In this document: positions 1-8,543 of the stretch, one piece after another
Position numbering within the stretch: the stretch's first letter is position 1
Layout of the letters: each line of letters opens with the position of its first letter
Assembly (NCBI RefSeq): GCF_000217915.1
Contig: NZ_AFOZ01000041.1
Coordinates: forward strand, 1-64,000
Origin: Shewanella sp. HN-41
Lineage (GTDB): Bacteria > Pseudomonadota > Gammaproteobacteria > Enterobacterales > Shewanellaceae
Direction: 5' to 3'
DNA: 64,000 nt
Program-made: the position numbers and the translations under genes
The notes under the pieces: generated by a model
What the model was told of the DNA's origin: nothing
What the model saw: only the letters and a program-made list of their open reading frames with translations
The model's database searches: none

Positions 1-215
1 TTGATGAGTTTTAGCGACTACATCGTGGCCCATTGCGAGGCCGATTAAAAGTGGATGGGTCCATTCCATTATCCATGTTTTAGAAGGTCACTGGTGCAAC
101 AATGCCAATCTAACTAACCCTTGAGTTGTTAGTTCAGCTAAACAGCTTTTGCCCCTCGTGATACCTAAAAATCACAATGTTCAGATAGACAATTAAAAGT
201 TATCGGTTAAGTGAT
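1..215. other. Window edge, no convincing gene
   Basis: A short open frame reaches a stop at position 48 on the plus strand and could be the end of a gene that begins outside the window, but nothing in it is recognisable. Its bases around 22-44 resemble the 3' end of the small membrane protein gene near 3148-3172 (both contain a stretch like tacat..gtggcccatt..gaggc), in a different reading frame. This may be a decayed duplicate or chance. Confidence 0.3.
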
Positions 216-1304
216 TTACTTCCCACTTACATTATCACAAATATCTTTATTTAATTTAGACACCAGAGCCCAATACTTGTTTAATCCAACATTAGCAAGT
301 TGCTCAACTTTTAACTGACAATTTGTTTTGATGGGCTGCTTCTCTGCAGGTATTGAGTAATAGGGGAATCTTGGTCTATCTATTCTTAATGATTTATCAG
401 CGTTTATGGTGATTGTTTTACCAATAAGATTTCCAACACTACTATTTTCGGCCTCAACAATATTCATTTGAAGAGCACTTTCTGCATTTGAGTAATGCCC
501 TAAATATAACCATCCTGCATTTTCATCAATATTTACTTCAGACTCAGGTAGTTTATAACCAAGCACACTTGGCTTTAATACAATATCTTCATCGGAATAG
601 AGTAGTATCTGTATTTTTTGTAAGCCGTCTAAAGCTTGAGCTAATGACTCAGGAGACAGTTCTTTACTCACTCCCGGAAAAATTAACTCTGTTACTTTCC
701 CATTGATTCCAATTCTATTAAAACTGATAGTTCCTCGAGATTCAGACGCTTTTAATTGAAATGCTAAAGCTGGTAAGTTTGTTAAATCTAAACCGGTTGA
801 GACATTGTATATTTTTGCAACAATATTAACCCCTATACCGATTTTATATATTGAATTATCTTTTATATTGAGGTCTTGCTGTGCATCTAGTTTTTCTGGC
901 TCTACAATCCAAGTATGCTTCGACCACTGCATTGATATTTCATAATTTCGCCCTTCATTTTTGCTTGATACAATTGGAGCTTGAACATCTGCACTTGCAT
1001 TTAAATCTCTATAAAACATCTCCGTATCACTGTCAGTTAAAATGCTTAAATAGCATTTTGTGGACTGCACGTAATCCACCCCTCCAACACTCTGTTTTCC
1101 AGCCACAACCTTACTACAGAGATTTATGTCATCAATAAGCTTTTTCGCACCTTCAGCACCTTGCCATGCTGTTGTAACATGCATTGGAGTATCATTTTCA
1201 GAGTACCAAGACTTCTGATTATCTTGCTTTGTCGGTTTTACCGAATAAGTTGAACCACACGCTGAACAAATTAAAATTAGGGTAAATATAACTATCTTGT
1301 TCAT
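216..1304 (-). CDS. Hypothetical lipoprotein, 362 aa
   Basis: The protein begins with a lipoprotein signal: a charged start, a hydrophobic stretch and a cysteine near residue 16 (ICSAC), so it should be anchored in the envelope. The rest is soluble, with several further cysteines, including a C-terminal pair (NCQL, DICDN) that could form a disulfide. I do not recognise the family. The start is supported by an AAGGA sequence about 8 bases upstream. The gene is AT-rich compared with the window and sits beside a decayed transposase, so it may be horizontally acquired. No operon partner is visible. The existence of the gene is well supported; its function is unknown. Confidence 0.75.
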   Translation of the reverse strand: MNKIVIFTLILICSACGSTYSVKPTKQDNQKSWYSENDTPMHVTTAWQGAEGAKKLIDDINLCSKVVAGKQSVGGVDYVQSTKCYLSILTDSDTEMFYRDLNASADVQAPIVSSKNEGRNYEISMQWSKHTWIVEPEKLDAQQDLNIKDNSIYKIGIGVNIVAKIYNVSTGLDLTNLPALAFQLKASESRGTISFNRIGINGKVTELIFPGVSKELSPESLAQALDGLQKIQILLYSDEDIVLKPSVLGYKLPESEVNIDENAGWLYLGHYSNAESALQMNIVEAENSSVGNLIGKTITINADKSLRIDRPRFPYYSIPAEKQPIKTNCQLKVEQLANVGLNKYWALVSKLNKDICDNVSGK

Positions 1305-1411
1305 ATCTCATCCTTGAATAAACAATTTATTAACAAGAAAAGATACTAGCCTATAAATGGTGGTTTGTATATTTAGATCAAAAGACGATCAAAACTTTAA
1401 ATAGGAAATCA

Positions 1412-1429
1412 AGCCACCCATTTTAAATC
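1412..1429. repeat. Left inverted repeat of transposase element
   Basis: The reverse complement of this 18-base stretch matches positions 2683-2700 with one mismatch (core aaaatgggtggct), and weaker similarity continues outward for about 10 bases. The two copies bracket the decayed transposase gene, so they probably mark the ends of a mobile element or a REP-like unit. Confidence 0.6.
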
Positions 1430-1486
1430 GTGTAGTTTAGGATCCTCTACTAGACTCTGTAAAAGTGTTGATGTGGAGGAGTGACT

Positions 1487-2489
1487 ATGCCGCGGCCTAG
1501 TAGAACTCAGATTAGTGTTGAAGACACTCCCTATTACCATTGCTGTAGCCGTGTCGTTCGACGTGCTTTTTGTGTGGCGATGATGATTACTCAGGTAAAA
1601 ACTATGACCATCGCCGCGCTTGGGTAGAGTCGCTACTGTTTGAACTCGAAGCCGTTTTTGCAATAGATGTGACGGCCTTTGCGGTGATGTCCAATCATCT
1701 ACATGTGGTTTTACGTATTGATATAGAGACAGCAAACCGCTGGAGCGACAGGGAGGTGCTTGAGCAATGGCATAAGCTATTTAAAGGCGATGAATTAACA
1801 CAAAAATTCGCCAAAGGTGAGTTAGTTGAAACGCATGAGGTTCACAGATTAAAGCATTCAATCGCCATTTATCGCAGCCGTTTATGTGATATCAGTTGCC
1901 AGTGTTTTCAAAAGAGTGCGCTGCCTCAACGAACCCATCGCAAGGCAAGCAAATCAAGAAGATAACTGCACAGGCCGATTTTGGGAAGGTCGTTTTAAGT
2001 CACAGGTTCTACTTGATGAAGCCGCAGTGTTAGCCTGTATGGCCTATGTTGATTACTCTTTATTGGCAAAAGTCCATTCGAGCCAAGGTGGCCGATACGC
2101 CAGAACAATCCGACCATACCGGTATCCAGCTGCGGATTCGTGCTGCATTAAAAGGTGAACAGCCTAAAAGTCTACTGCCTTTCATCGGCAATGAACGTGA
2201 TAACCAACCCAATGGCATTGCCTTTTCCTTAACCGATTACCTCGAATTGGTTGATGATACCGGTCGAATCATCCGCAATGATAAACGTGGAAGCATCAGT
2301 AAAAATAGCGCCAAGTTACTGACAATATTAAATATATCCCAAGACAATTGGCTTAAATTGACCACAGAGTTTGGCAAGTTATTTCATGGCCCAGTAGGTA
2401 CGCTGCAAGAGCTGACCGATTACTGCGAACACTTAGAAAAGCGACGACGGCACTTTGCGGCAAACTGCCAGCACTTTCACAGCAATTAA
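1487..2489 (+). pseudogene. Y1/HUH transposase (IS200-like, RAYT-type), frameshifted
   Basis: The pieces read, in order, like one transposase of the Y1 (HUH) family common in Shewanella. The N-terminal part from the ATG at 1487 contains TPYYHCCSR and VVRRAF. The middle contains MSNHLHVVL, the HUH metal-binding motif. The later part contains [25 protein letters not shown] and AFSLTDYLELVD. The reading frame breaks at least three times: a missing T in the T-run at 1567-1571, a break near 1890-1912 and another near 2050-2075. At the two later breaks the sequence between conserved motifs appears longer than I expect for the family. A product could not be made from this gene without frame repair. 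The ATG has a GGAGGA upstream. I am confident of the family and that it is broken as given. Confidence 0.85.
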
Positions 2490-2792
2490 CTGTAATCCTG
2501 CTTAACCAAACCAATCACTGCCCATTTGTTTTATTGGGTGAGTTAGCATGTCTTAAATACACCAATTTTTAATGAGTTAGCTCATTTTTATGCCTCAGCT
2601 TTAGCCCTATAACTTTTGATGACTCTAGTTTAAGCAATTTTAGCTCGTACAAATTGTAGACAAACCCAAAGTGCATTATGTTGATCTAAAATGGGTGGCT
2701 AGATTTTATTATACACATAATATCCAGAAAGGATGGAGAGAAGACCCTGTGAATACAATGAAACAGATTTTTGGGGTACCGGTGATTAAATT
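2490..2792. other. Gap with element end and gene remnant
   Basis: No intact gene lies here. It holds the right inverted repeat of the transposase element and an open frame that appears to be the tail of a lost gene (described separately). Confidence 0.6.
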
Positions 2793-2796
2793 ATGA
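2644..2796 (+). pseudogene. C-terminal remnant of an unknown gene
   Basis: An open frame of about 50 codons without its own start runs through the right inverted repeat and ends in a TGA that overlaps the ATG of the next gene as ATGA. It reads like real protein (for example GWREDPVNTMKQIFGVPVIK). The ATGA overlap is typical of translationally coupled genes, so this is probably the tail of an upstream operon partner whose 5' part was lost when the transposase element arrived. I do not recognise the family. Confidence 0.45.
2683..2700. repeat. Right inverted repeat of transposase element
   Basis: This stretch is an 18-base inverted copy of 1412-1429 with one mismatch. Together the pair frames the broken transposase gene. 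Confidence 0.6.
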
Positions 2797-3179
2797 AAAC
2801 TTTTTTCTTTGACGACTTTCTAATTGGTGGGTGGGCGTACGCAAGACGTCATGGTACGTCAGACGATCGTGCTTGTAGTCTTGCTGTCGCTCAAGTTGAG
2901 CTATTTATCTTATTTCCTCTCATGCCTTGGTTAGTTCTGTTACTAAAATATTTAAAGTTCGAAAGTTCCAATATTATGTACGTGATAATTGGTTCTGCAA
3001 TCATGTTGGGCATTATTTTTGAATTATATGTCAGTAAGAAAGGTCTGTTTAGAGATATAGATTTCCACAGTGAAGAAGTAAGCAAAAAGATCAAAAAGTG
3101 TACATATTTTTTTGTTTTTCTATTTTTCTATATGCCACTATCAACCTACATTACGTGGCCCATTATGAGGCAGCTCTAA
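2793..3179 (+). CDS. Small integral membrane protein, unknown
   Basis: The 128-residue protein has about three hydrophobic segments (near residues 33-52, 57-75 and 104-122) with a charged loop between the second and third, so it is probably an inner-membrane protein. The N-terminal part is soluble and contains a conserved-looking GGWAYARRHGTSDD stretch. Its ATG overlaps the stop of a truncated upstream frame, which suggests it was once the second gene of an operon. It is AT-rich relative to the core genes. I do not recognise the family. Confidence 0.6.
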   Translation: MKTFFFDDFLIGGWAYARRHGTSDDRACSLAVAQVELFILFPLMPWLVLLLKYLKFESSNIMYVIIGSAIMLGIIFELYVSKKGLFRDIDFHSEEVSKKIKKCTYFFVFLFFYMPLSTYITWPIMRQL

Positions 3180-3200
3180 TTTCTATTAGCACCATTTTAT

Positions 3201-3320
3201 TGGGGCTTTTTCTTGCCTGAAACTGGGCAATTCAACCAGCAGACTGGGCAGCCGTTGCCGGTAGAAGTGGTCACGGTCTGCCAGCAGGGCGGGCAGTTTA
3301 GTGCAGCGCCACCAAATTAA
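3201..3320 (+). pseudogene. Possible C-terminal gene fragment
   Basis: An open frame without a start reads LPETGQFNQQTGQPLPVE and later QQGGQFSAAPPN before a TAA at 3318-3320. It is richer in G and C than its surroundings and looks like the tail of a protein, but I do not know which. It lies in the same frame as, and just after, the stop of the membrane protein gene; that is probably chance. Confidence 0.35.
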
Positions 3321-3630
3321 TTGGTGCAGCAATAGATCGCTTCTGCTGTCTATGAGTGATCTCTTCTACTGTTTTGAGCTTCTCAGTCTGCTGCGGGTTT
3401 TGACCAAATGAGCTTTTGGAGATCATTCGCTTAAGTTCATGCAAAGAAAATGGATAGCTTGTTTATCGGTTTTAATACTAACTTTCAATAATTGCCTTAC
3501 AAATATTAATCCGAAACCAATGAATTAGAGTCAAAAATCTAGCAAGGTTTTGTCCCAAAACGAGTCACATATCTACTTTAAAACAAACAGGCTACACCGA
3601 TGTTAAACAGGTGGGCCATGGTGATTTGCG

Positions 3631-3755
3631 AGACGACCGTCCGCCCCATGGCCGCTTTTTGGCATCCATGCCATCGCGGCATTTGTGAATCCTTTCACAT
3701 CAGATGGGGCGGTCGAGCATCCAAGGATGGACTAGCTGCGTGTCGGTGAGCGAAT
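3631..3755. repeat. Palindromic intergenic repeat, copy 1
   Basis: The region contains nested inverted repeats: ccgccccat pairs with atggggcgg, and smaller hairpins lie inside. It ends in cggtcgagcat..ggatgg..agctgcgtgtc. The same order of motifs (gaccgtccg, cggtcgagca, atgga, gctgcgtgtc) recurs at 60541-60625. It is therefore a dispersed repeat family, possibly REP-like; its function is unknown. Confidence 0.55.
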
Positions 3756-3918
3756 GCTATGGCAAGCCTATCGCACTGATTAAATAAGTAATTTATTTAA
3801 AATCACTTTCAATTGAGCATAGTTGAGTCAATGAGCCTAATAAATAGCAAACTGTACTCCTCTCTCACATAAAGCGGAAACCACTGTTCCACCCCGCAAT
3901 CTTTATAACGTGACCCAA

Positions 3919-4725
3919 TCACCAGCCCGATTGTCTATCGCGATAGGGTTTATCGGGATCTTTTAACTGCCGCACCGCGGCAATAGTGCGATTTTTACCC
4001 AGTAACAGCTTAATCTGGCTTAAGGATTCACGGCTTAACAGGCTACGTAGCGAGGCGGTCCAACTCGAGTTAGTGCTCTGCTTGATCGCCGCTGCCGCAT
4101 CGGGGGAGGTCTTACAGAGCTGTGCGGCTAATTGTTTGGCAGCCACCATAGGCTGTTCACTTAATTGAGTCACGAGTCCAAGGGATAAGGCCTCTTCACC
4201 GCCCATCACTTTAGCCGTCAGGGTCAACAACATGGCCTGATCCTTGGGCATAATTTGCCTCAGTGTCACCAATCCCGCCATATCGGGTACCAGCCCCCAC
4301 TTGGCCTCCATGATTGATAACTGACTGTCACGGTTGGCAATACGTATATCTGCGCCGAGGGCGATTTGCATTCCGCCACCAAAACAGCAACCATCGAGCA
4401 CAGCAATGACAGGCACAGGTAAACGCTGCCAGCCGAGGGAGACACGCTGTGCAAGATTGGCATTGCCTGGTAACCACTTAAAAAGCAGTTTTACCGCTTG
4501 CATCGGCGCCGACATCACACTTTTAACATCCAGCCCAGAGCTAAAATTGCCGCCAGCACCCGAAAGAATAACCGCACGAATTCGGCGATTTTTTTTAATG
4601 TTTTTAATTGCCCTATCCAACTGACTAAACATTAAATAATTAATTGCATTCATCTTCTCTGGACGATTAAGCAGCACATAGGCAATGCCATCGTCAATTG
4701 TCACTTGCACACATTGGTCACTCAT
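3919..4725 (-). CDS. Crotonase-family enoyl-CoA hydratase/isomerase
   Basis: This is a crotonase-superfamily protein of about 268 residues acting on acyl-CoA thioesters, probably in fatty-acid or amino-acid degradation. The oxyanion-hole regions are visible (SGAGGNFSSGLD and GCCFGGGMQIALGAD). The Glu of hydratases at the GGGxE position is Gln here, while a later Glu (MEAKWG) and an Asp (VPDMAG) are kept. That pattern resembles isomerase-like or dienoyl-CoA isomerase-like members more than classical hydratases. I chose the second ATG (MSDQ) because GGAA lies about 7 bases before it; the first ATG would extend the protein by four residues. It is a single gene with no obvious operon partner. The substrate is unknown. 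Confidence 0.85.
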   Translation of the reverse strand: MSDQCVQVTIDDGIAYVLLNRPEKMNAINYLMFSQLDRAIKNIKKNRRIRAVILSGAGGNFSSGLDVKSVMSAPMQAVKLLFKWLPGNANLAQRVSLGWQRLPVPVIAVLDGCCFGGGMQIALGADIRIANRDSQLSIMEAKWGLVPDMAGLVTLRQIMPKDQAMLLTLTAKVMGGEEALSLGLVTQLSEQPMVAAKQLAAQLCKTSPDAAAAIKQSTNSSWTASLRSLLSRESLSQIKLLLGKNRTIAAVRQLKDPDKPYRDRQSGW

Positions 4726-5123
4726 GAAATATTCCATTACTGGTCAGTCCAGATTAAATGTTAACACATTTGGCATAATTCACTAAAAGATATAACATAG
4801 GCGCAATTTTTGACTTTGGTCAAAATATTGTCATTACAACCAAATATTGCTGGACAACTATGTTAGGCTGTAACGATTAAGTTTGAGAACGTTAATAGCT
4901 CTTTCAGCAAGATAGGCCATTCGAGTTCAAATATTGGTGAAACAACGTGAGTTCCATAACACCAAACCCAGATAGTATCTGCAAGGAATTTAGCACATCA
5001 AAATCTGCAGCTTACACGTAGAAGATATAAATTAGACTTGCCCGAAGCTCACAATTCGTCAGTCAAACTTAAAAAATTAGTGTTATCTTCAATGAATGGG
5101 CAAATTAAGGATCACCAGTCAGC
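4726..5123. other. Divergent promoter region
   Basis: About 400 bases separate the divergent crotonase gene and the receiver-CheC gene. No open frame or clear hairpin stands out. It should hold the promoters of both, but I cannot point to specific boxes. Confidence 0.4.
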
Positions 5124-6119
5124 ATGACAATATCTGTACTCATCTGTGACGATTCCGCCATGGCGCGCAAGCAAATGGCCCGCACCCTGCCCAAAGAGTG
5201 GGATGTCGAAATTACCTACGCTACCAATGGTGCCGAAGGATTAGATGCCATTCGCGCGGGTAAAGGTGAAGTGGTGTTTCTCGATCTTAATATGCCCGTG
5301 ATGGACGGTTATGAAGTGCTGCAAACTGTGCAACAAAACGACCTGCCCGCACTGATAATAGTGGTTTCAGGCGATATTCAAATCAAGGCCCATGAACGCG
5401 TCAAAGCATTAGGTGCCTTAGATTTTATCCAAAAGCCCGTCAGTGCCGACGCCATCAGCAATATTTTGCAGGAATACGGCATCCTCACCCTAGCGCAAAA
5501 AGATCTGGCCGATGAAGTGCCGATGATCAAAGTCGATATGCGCGATGCCTGCCAGGAAATAGCCAACGTTGCCATGGGGCGAGCAGCCGATTTATTGGCA
5601 AAGTTACTCGATGTCTTTGTCCTGCTTCCCATTCCTAATGTGAATGTGCTTGAGGTCAGTGAGTTGACTATGGCGCTCAAAGCCACAGAGGAAAGCTCGA
5701 CGGTTTCCGCACTTTGCCAAGGTTTTATTGGTGCAGGGATCGCGGGTGAAGCCTTGCTGCTATTCCATGACTCTAGCTTTCAAGATATGGCCAAACTCAT
5801 GGGGCTCGCCAATCCTGAAGATAAAAACACCGAGATAGAAGTGCTTATCGATACAGGCAATGTATTGATTGGCGCTTTCCTCAATGGAATATCCGAACAG
5901 CTCGATATGAAATTCAGCCAAGCCCATCCCGTGGTACTTGGCCGTCATTGCACTGTCAACGATCTTATCCATGATAACTCAGAGAAGTGGAACCGAACTT
6001 TGGCGATGGAGATCAACTATCGGATTGAAAATCATAATATTCAATGTGATCTATTATTGCTTTTTACCGAGGATTCCATCCCCACTCTGAGCTATAAGCT
6101 CGGCTATTTACTCAATTAA
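5124..6119 (+). CDS. Receiver-CheC-like response regulator
   Basis: The N-terminal receiver domain (residues 4-118) is complete: acidic pair D9/D10, phosphoacceptor D54 (FLDLNMPVMDG), S82 and K104. The C-terminal 200 residues look like a CheC/CheX-type phosphatase domain; a helix with LIDTGNVLIGAFLNGISEQ matches the E/D-x-x-N pattern of that family. Such proteins may dephosphorylate a receiver, possibly their own. The next gene, 18 bases downstream, is a diguanylate cyclase, so the pair probably forms an operon that links a phosphorelay to cyclic-di-GMP. No kinase lies nearby. The domain calls come from motif reading; the phosphatase activity is inferred. Confidence 0.85.
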   Translation: MTISVLICDDSAMARKQMARTLPKEWDVEITYATNGAEGLDAIRAGKGEVVFLDLNMPVMDGYEVLQTVQQNDLPALIIVVSGDIQIKAHERVKALGALDFIQKPVSADAISNILQEYGILTLAQKDLADEVPMIKVDMRDACQEIANVAMGRAADLLAKLLDVFVLLPIPNVNVLEVSELTMALKATEESSTVSALCQGFIGAGIAGEALLLFHDSSFQDMAKLMGLANPEDKNTEIEVLIDTGNVLIGAFLNGISEQLDMKFSQAHPVVLGRHCTVNDLIHDNSEKWNRTLAMEINYRIENHNIQCDLLLLFTEDSIPTLSYKLGYLLN

Positions 6120-6137
6120 CCCGTTGGATTTTACTTT

Positions 6138-7106
6138 ATGTCAAATGACCAAAGCGCAATGAACGAACTACATTGGCTTATCGATATGGTGCAAACCATA
6201 GAGGTGGGATTAGTCGTGTTAGATCGTCATTACAATATCCAACTGTGGAACGGTTTTATGGAAAACCATAGCGGTGTTTCCCCGAATTCGATCAAAGGCC
6301 AAAATCTGTTTACTCGCTTCCCCGAGCTGCCCGCCTCTTGGTTAAAGCAGAAAATGGAGTCGGTTTTTATGCTTAAAAATCGGGCCTTTATCAGTTGGGA
6401 ACAAAGGCCCTATGTGTTCCAATTCAAAAACTACCGCCCTATCACTGGTCGCGCCGATTTCATGTATCAAAACGTGACTCTGCTACCGCTAGCCTCCCTA
6501 ACTGGGCAAATAACCCATATCAGCGTCATTGTGTATGACGTTACCGATATTGCGGTCAACAAGTTGCAGCTTAAGGCGGCTAACGAACAACTTGAGCATC
6601 TCAGCCAAACCGATGGCTTAACCCAGCTACATAATCGACGTCACTGGCAACAATGCTTAGAGCATGAATTTGATTTGTATGCCCGTTATTCGGGAGTGGC
6701 TAGTTTAGTGATGATAGACATAGACCACTTTAAAAATATCAATGATACCTATGGTCATCTCGCCGGGGATAAAGTGATTCAACATATCGCCCATCTTCTC
6801 AGCCAGTCCCTACGGGAAACCGATTGTGTCGGCCGTTATGGTGGTGAAGAATTTGCTGTGGTCATGCCCAAAACGACTGGAGTAGATGCCCTTCACTTTA
6901 CCGAGCGTTTGCGGGAAAAAATTGCCGACTCAACCATAGTTTACGATGGGCTCAACATCAAAGTAACGGTCAGCTTAGGCGTTTGTGAGATAGGTAAACA
7001 TATCAGCAGTAGTTCAGGCTGGATTTCCTGCTCGGATAGGGCTTTATATGAAGCTAAGCAAAAAGGGCGAAATTGTAGCGTGTTACACAGTGCACAGAGT
7101 GAGTAA
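6138..7106 (+). CDS. PAS-GGDEF diguanylate cyclase
   Basis: The first 140 residues form a PAS-like sensor domain (VVLDRHYNIQLWNGFMENHSG). The C-terminal half is a GGDEF domain with an intact active site, GGEEF at residues 235-239, and an inhibitory I-site RETD at 226-229 spaced five residues before it. It should make cyclic-di-GMP with product inhibition. There is no transmembrane segment, so it is cytosolic. It directly follows the receiver-CheC gene and is followed by a bidirectional terminator, so the two genes form a compact unit. The signal sensed by the PAS domain is unknown. Confidence 0.9.
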   Translation: MSNDQSAMNELHWLIDMVQTIEVGLVVLDRHYNIQLWNGFMENHSGVSPNSIKGQNLFTRFPELPASWLKQKMESVFMLKNRAFISWEQRPYVFQFKNYRPITGRADFMYQNVTLLPLASLTGQITHISVIVYDVTDIAVNKLQLKAANEQLEHLSQTDGLTQLHNRRHWQQCLEHEFDLYARYSGVASLVMIDIDHFKNINDTYGHLAGDKVIQHIAHLLSQSLRETDCVGRYGGEEFAVVMPKTTGVDALHFTERLREKIADSTIVYDGLNIKVTVSLGVCEIGKHISSSSGWISCSDRALYEAKQKGRNCSVLHSAQSE

Positions 7107-7123
7107 TTTATACCCCTAAAAAG

Positions 7124-7149
7124 ATAAAACCCACTGATGTGGGTTTTAT
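7124..7149. terminator. Bidirectional terminator
   Basis: An 11-base stem (ataaaacccac / gtgggttttat) with a four-base loop and T/A runs on both sides lies between the convergent cyclase gene and rraB. Confidence 0.85.
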
Positions 7150-7168
7150 TTTTACAGACAAGGGCAAA

Positions 7169-7579
7169 TTAATGCGGGAATCCGTCATCCTCGTCGTCTT
7201 CATCCTCATCTTCGTCGTCCATGTCATCACCAACGAAGTAGGTTCCCCAACCGTCATAATCCACTTTTTGTTTTGCGGCCAGTTGCAGTAATTGCTCTGC
7301 GGCTTTATCCAATAGTGCAACATCCAGTTTATGGTGAGCAATCGCATCGAAACAGAAGATCACTGAGCCATCTTCGAGCTCCATTTCCTCTGCATCATTG
7401 ACTTCGAAGCCGAGTTTAAACGCATCCACCGCCGCTTTTTCGAGACGGTCAAAATTGGTAGATGAAAAATGATGCTCAATAATGTATTCCGCATCTGGCT
7501 CTGAGCCATCATCAAGCAGGGCTTGCACTATGTCACGATTCTCGGCAAGTTGGGCTTTTAACTGACTTTCAATAGACAT
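7169..7579 (-). CDS. rraB: RraB, RNase E activity regulator
   Basis: The protein matches RraB (YjgD), a small acidic protein that binds RNase E and alters RNA turnover. Recognisable stretches are [41 protein letters not shown] and the very acidic C-terminal tail ([15 protein letters not shown]). I chose the ATG at 7579 (MSIESQ) because GGAG lies 10 bases before it and the length of 136 residues fits the family; an upstream frame extends 19 codons further without support. It lies 44 bases after the acyltransferase gene and may be co-transcribed with it. Confidence 0.92.
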   Translation of the reverse strand: MSIESQLKAQLAENRDIVQALLDDGSEPDAEYIIEHHFSSTNFDRLEKAAVDAFKLGFEVNDAEEMELEDGSVIFCFDAIAHHKLDVALLDKAAEQLLQLAAKQKVDYDGWGTYFVGDDMDDEDEDEDDEDDGFPH

Positions 7580-7622
7580 GGATTTGTCTCCGTTAAGGTA
7601 AATCTGGCTCAAATTGAGGGTA

Positions 7623-8408
7623 TTATACGTCATCATCCGTAAGAGTTTTACCCATTAATGTTGCCGCTTCTCGATTTATCTCAGCGAACTTTGTCGACAT
7701 GCTGGCATAGATTTGCGCCGAAAATGCCTTAACATCGGCCTTATCTAATCCAGCCGTAGGTACTGGCGCCATCATCTCAATGATAACGACCCCATTATCC
7801 CAACGGTTTAAATTAATATGGCTCTGACAGGATGCCAGCACAGGGACCACGGGGACCCCAGCCGCAAGCGCAGTATGGAAGGCGCCCGCTTTAAAGGGTA
7901 ATAATCCTCGCCCACGTGAACGCGTGCCTTCGGGGAAAATCCACACAGATAAACTGTTTTGCTTAATTTTTTCGACCGTCTTAGCCATAGTTTCGAAGGC
8001 GCTATGGCGATTTTTACGATCGATTAAAATATTGCCCGACAACCAATAAATTTGGCCAAACAATGGCATCCACGCCAAACTCTTCTTACCTAAACTGACG
8101 GTTCCCTTAGGTACAGCCTTAGTATGGGTAAAAAGATCGAAGTTATTTTGATGATTTGCTAGGAAAATATAAGGTCCATCCTGTATGTCTTTATGGCGAC
8201 GTACTATGACTTTAATCCCTAGGATCGGGGAGACTGATGAGAAGATCTTGGCGAACATATGTACATTGTCACGGTGACGAGGCCTCAACAAGCAAACTAA
8301 GCCACCAAAAATAAAGGCAAGCAACAATGACACCGCCAACAACATAGATCTGACGATTAACAGCACGGCATACTCCGACGATATAAGTGGCGACAGTATA
8401 GCCACCAT
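7623..8408 (-). CDS. plsC: PlsC-family 1-acylglycerol-3-phosphate acyltransferase
   Basis: The protein has the HX4D motif of lysophosphatidic acid acyltransferases (NHQNNFD) and the FPEGTRSRG substrate motif, so it probably adds the second acyl chain in phosphatidic acid synthesis at the inner membrane. A hydrophobic N-terminal anchor covers roughly residues 10-45. The length of 261 residues is slightly long; internal ATGs (for example at 8345) could be the true start. Shewanella genomes may carry more than one plsC paralog, so the symbol is by family. It lies upstream of rraB in the same direction. Confidence 0.85.
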   Translation of the reverse strand: MVAILSPLISSEYAVLLIVRSMLLAVSLLLAFIFGGLVCLLRPRHRDNVHMFAKIFSSVSPILGIKVIVRRHKDIQDGPYIFLANHQNNFDLFTHTKAVPKGTVSLGKKSLAWMPLFGQIYWLSGNILIDRKNRHSAFETMAKTVEKIKQNSLSVWIFPEGTRSRGRGLLPFKAGAFHTALAAGVPVVPVLASCQSHINLNRWDNGVVIIEMMAPVPTAGLDKADVKAFSAQIYASMSTKFAEINREAATLMGKTLTDDDV

Positions 8409-8489
8409 GGCCTAGGGACTCAATATATTGTTTACATCTGTAAGCTGACTGACTAACACAACCAACTAAATGTTCAAACACAACAAATA

Positions 8490-8535
8490 AAAAGCCCACC
8501 GATATGCTAAACCTCCAGCTTATCGATGGGCTTTT
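8490..8535. terminator. Bidirectional terminator
   Basis: A near-perfect 15-base stem (aaaagcccaccgata / tatcgatgggctttt, one mismatch) with flanking A/T tracts lies just after the permease gene of the zinc-type operon and upstream of plsC. Confidence 0.85.
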
Positions 8536-8543
8536 ATTTCCGT

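Larger units (their letters stand above)
1412..2700. mobile_element. Decayed IS200/REP-type element with inverted ends
   Basis: A broken Y1-type transposase gene lies between two 18-base inverted repeats that differ at one position. IS200/IS605 elements normally end in subterminal hairpins rather than long inverted repeats. REP-associated Y1 transposases are, however, typically flanked by inverted REP sequences, which fits this arrangement better. No target duplication was identified. The element lies in an AT-rich patch with other gene remnants. Confidence 0.55.
3180..3918. other. Long gap with remnants and a palindromic repeat
   Basis: No intact gene lies in these 740 bases. The first 140 bases contain a coding remnant (3201-3320) and 3631-3755 is a palindromic repeat. 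The rest is AT-rich with nothing I can assign. The gap looks like a site of past insertions and deletions. Confidence 0.6.

Noticed and set aside
1409..1735. 108-codon minus-strand frame
   Set aside because: It is antisense to the decayed transposase and ends in the inverted repeat; no support as a gene.
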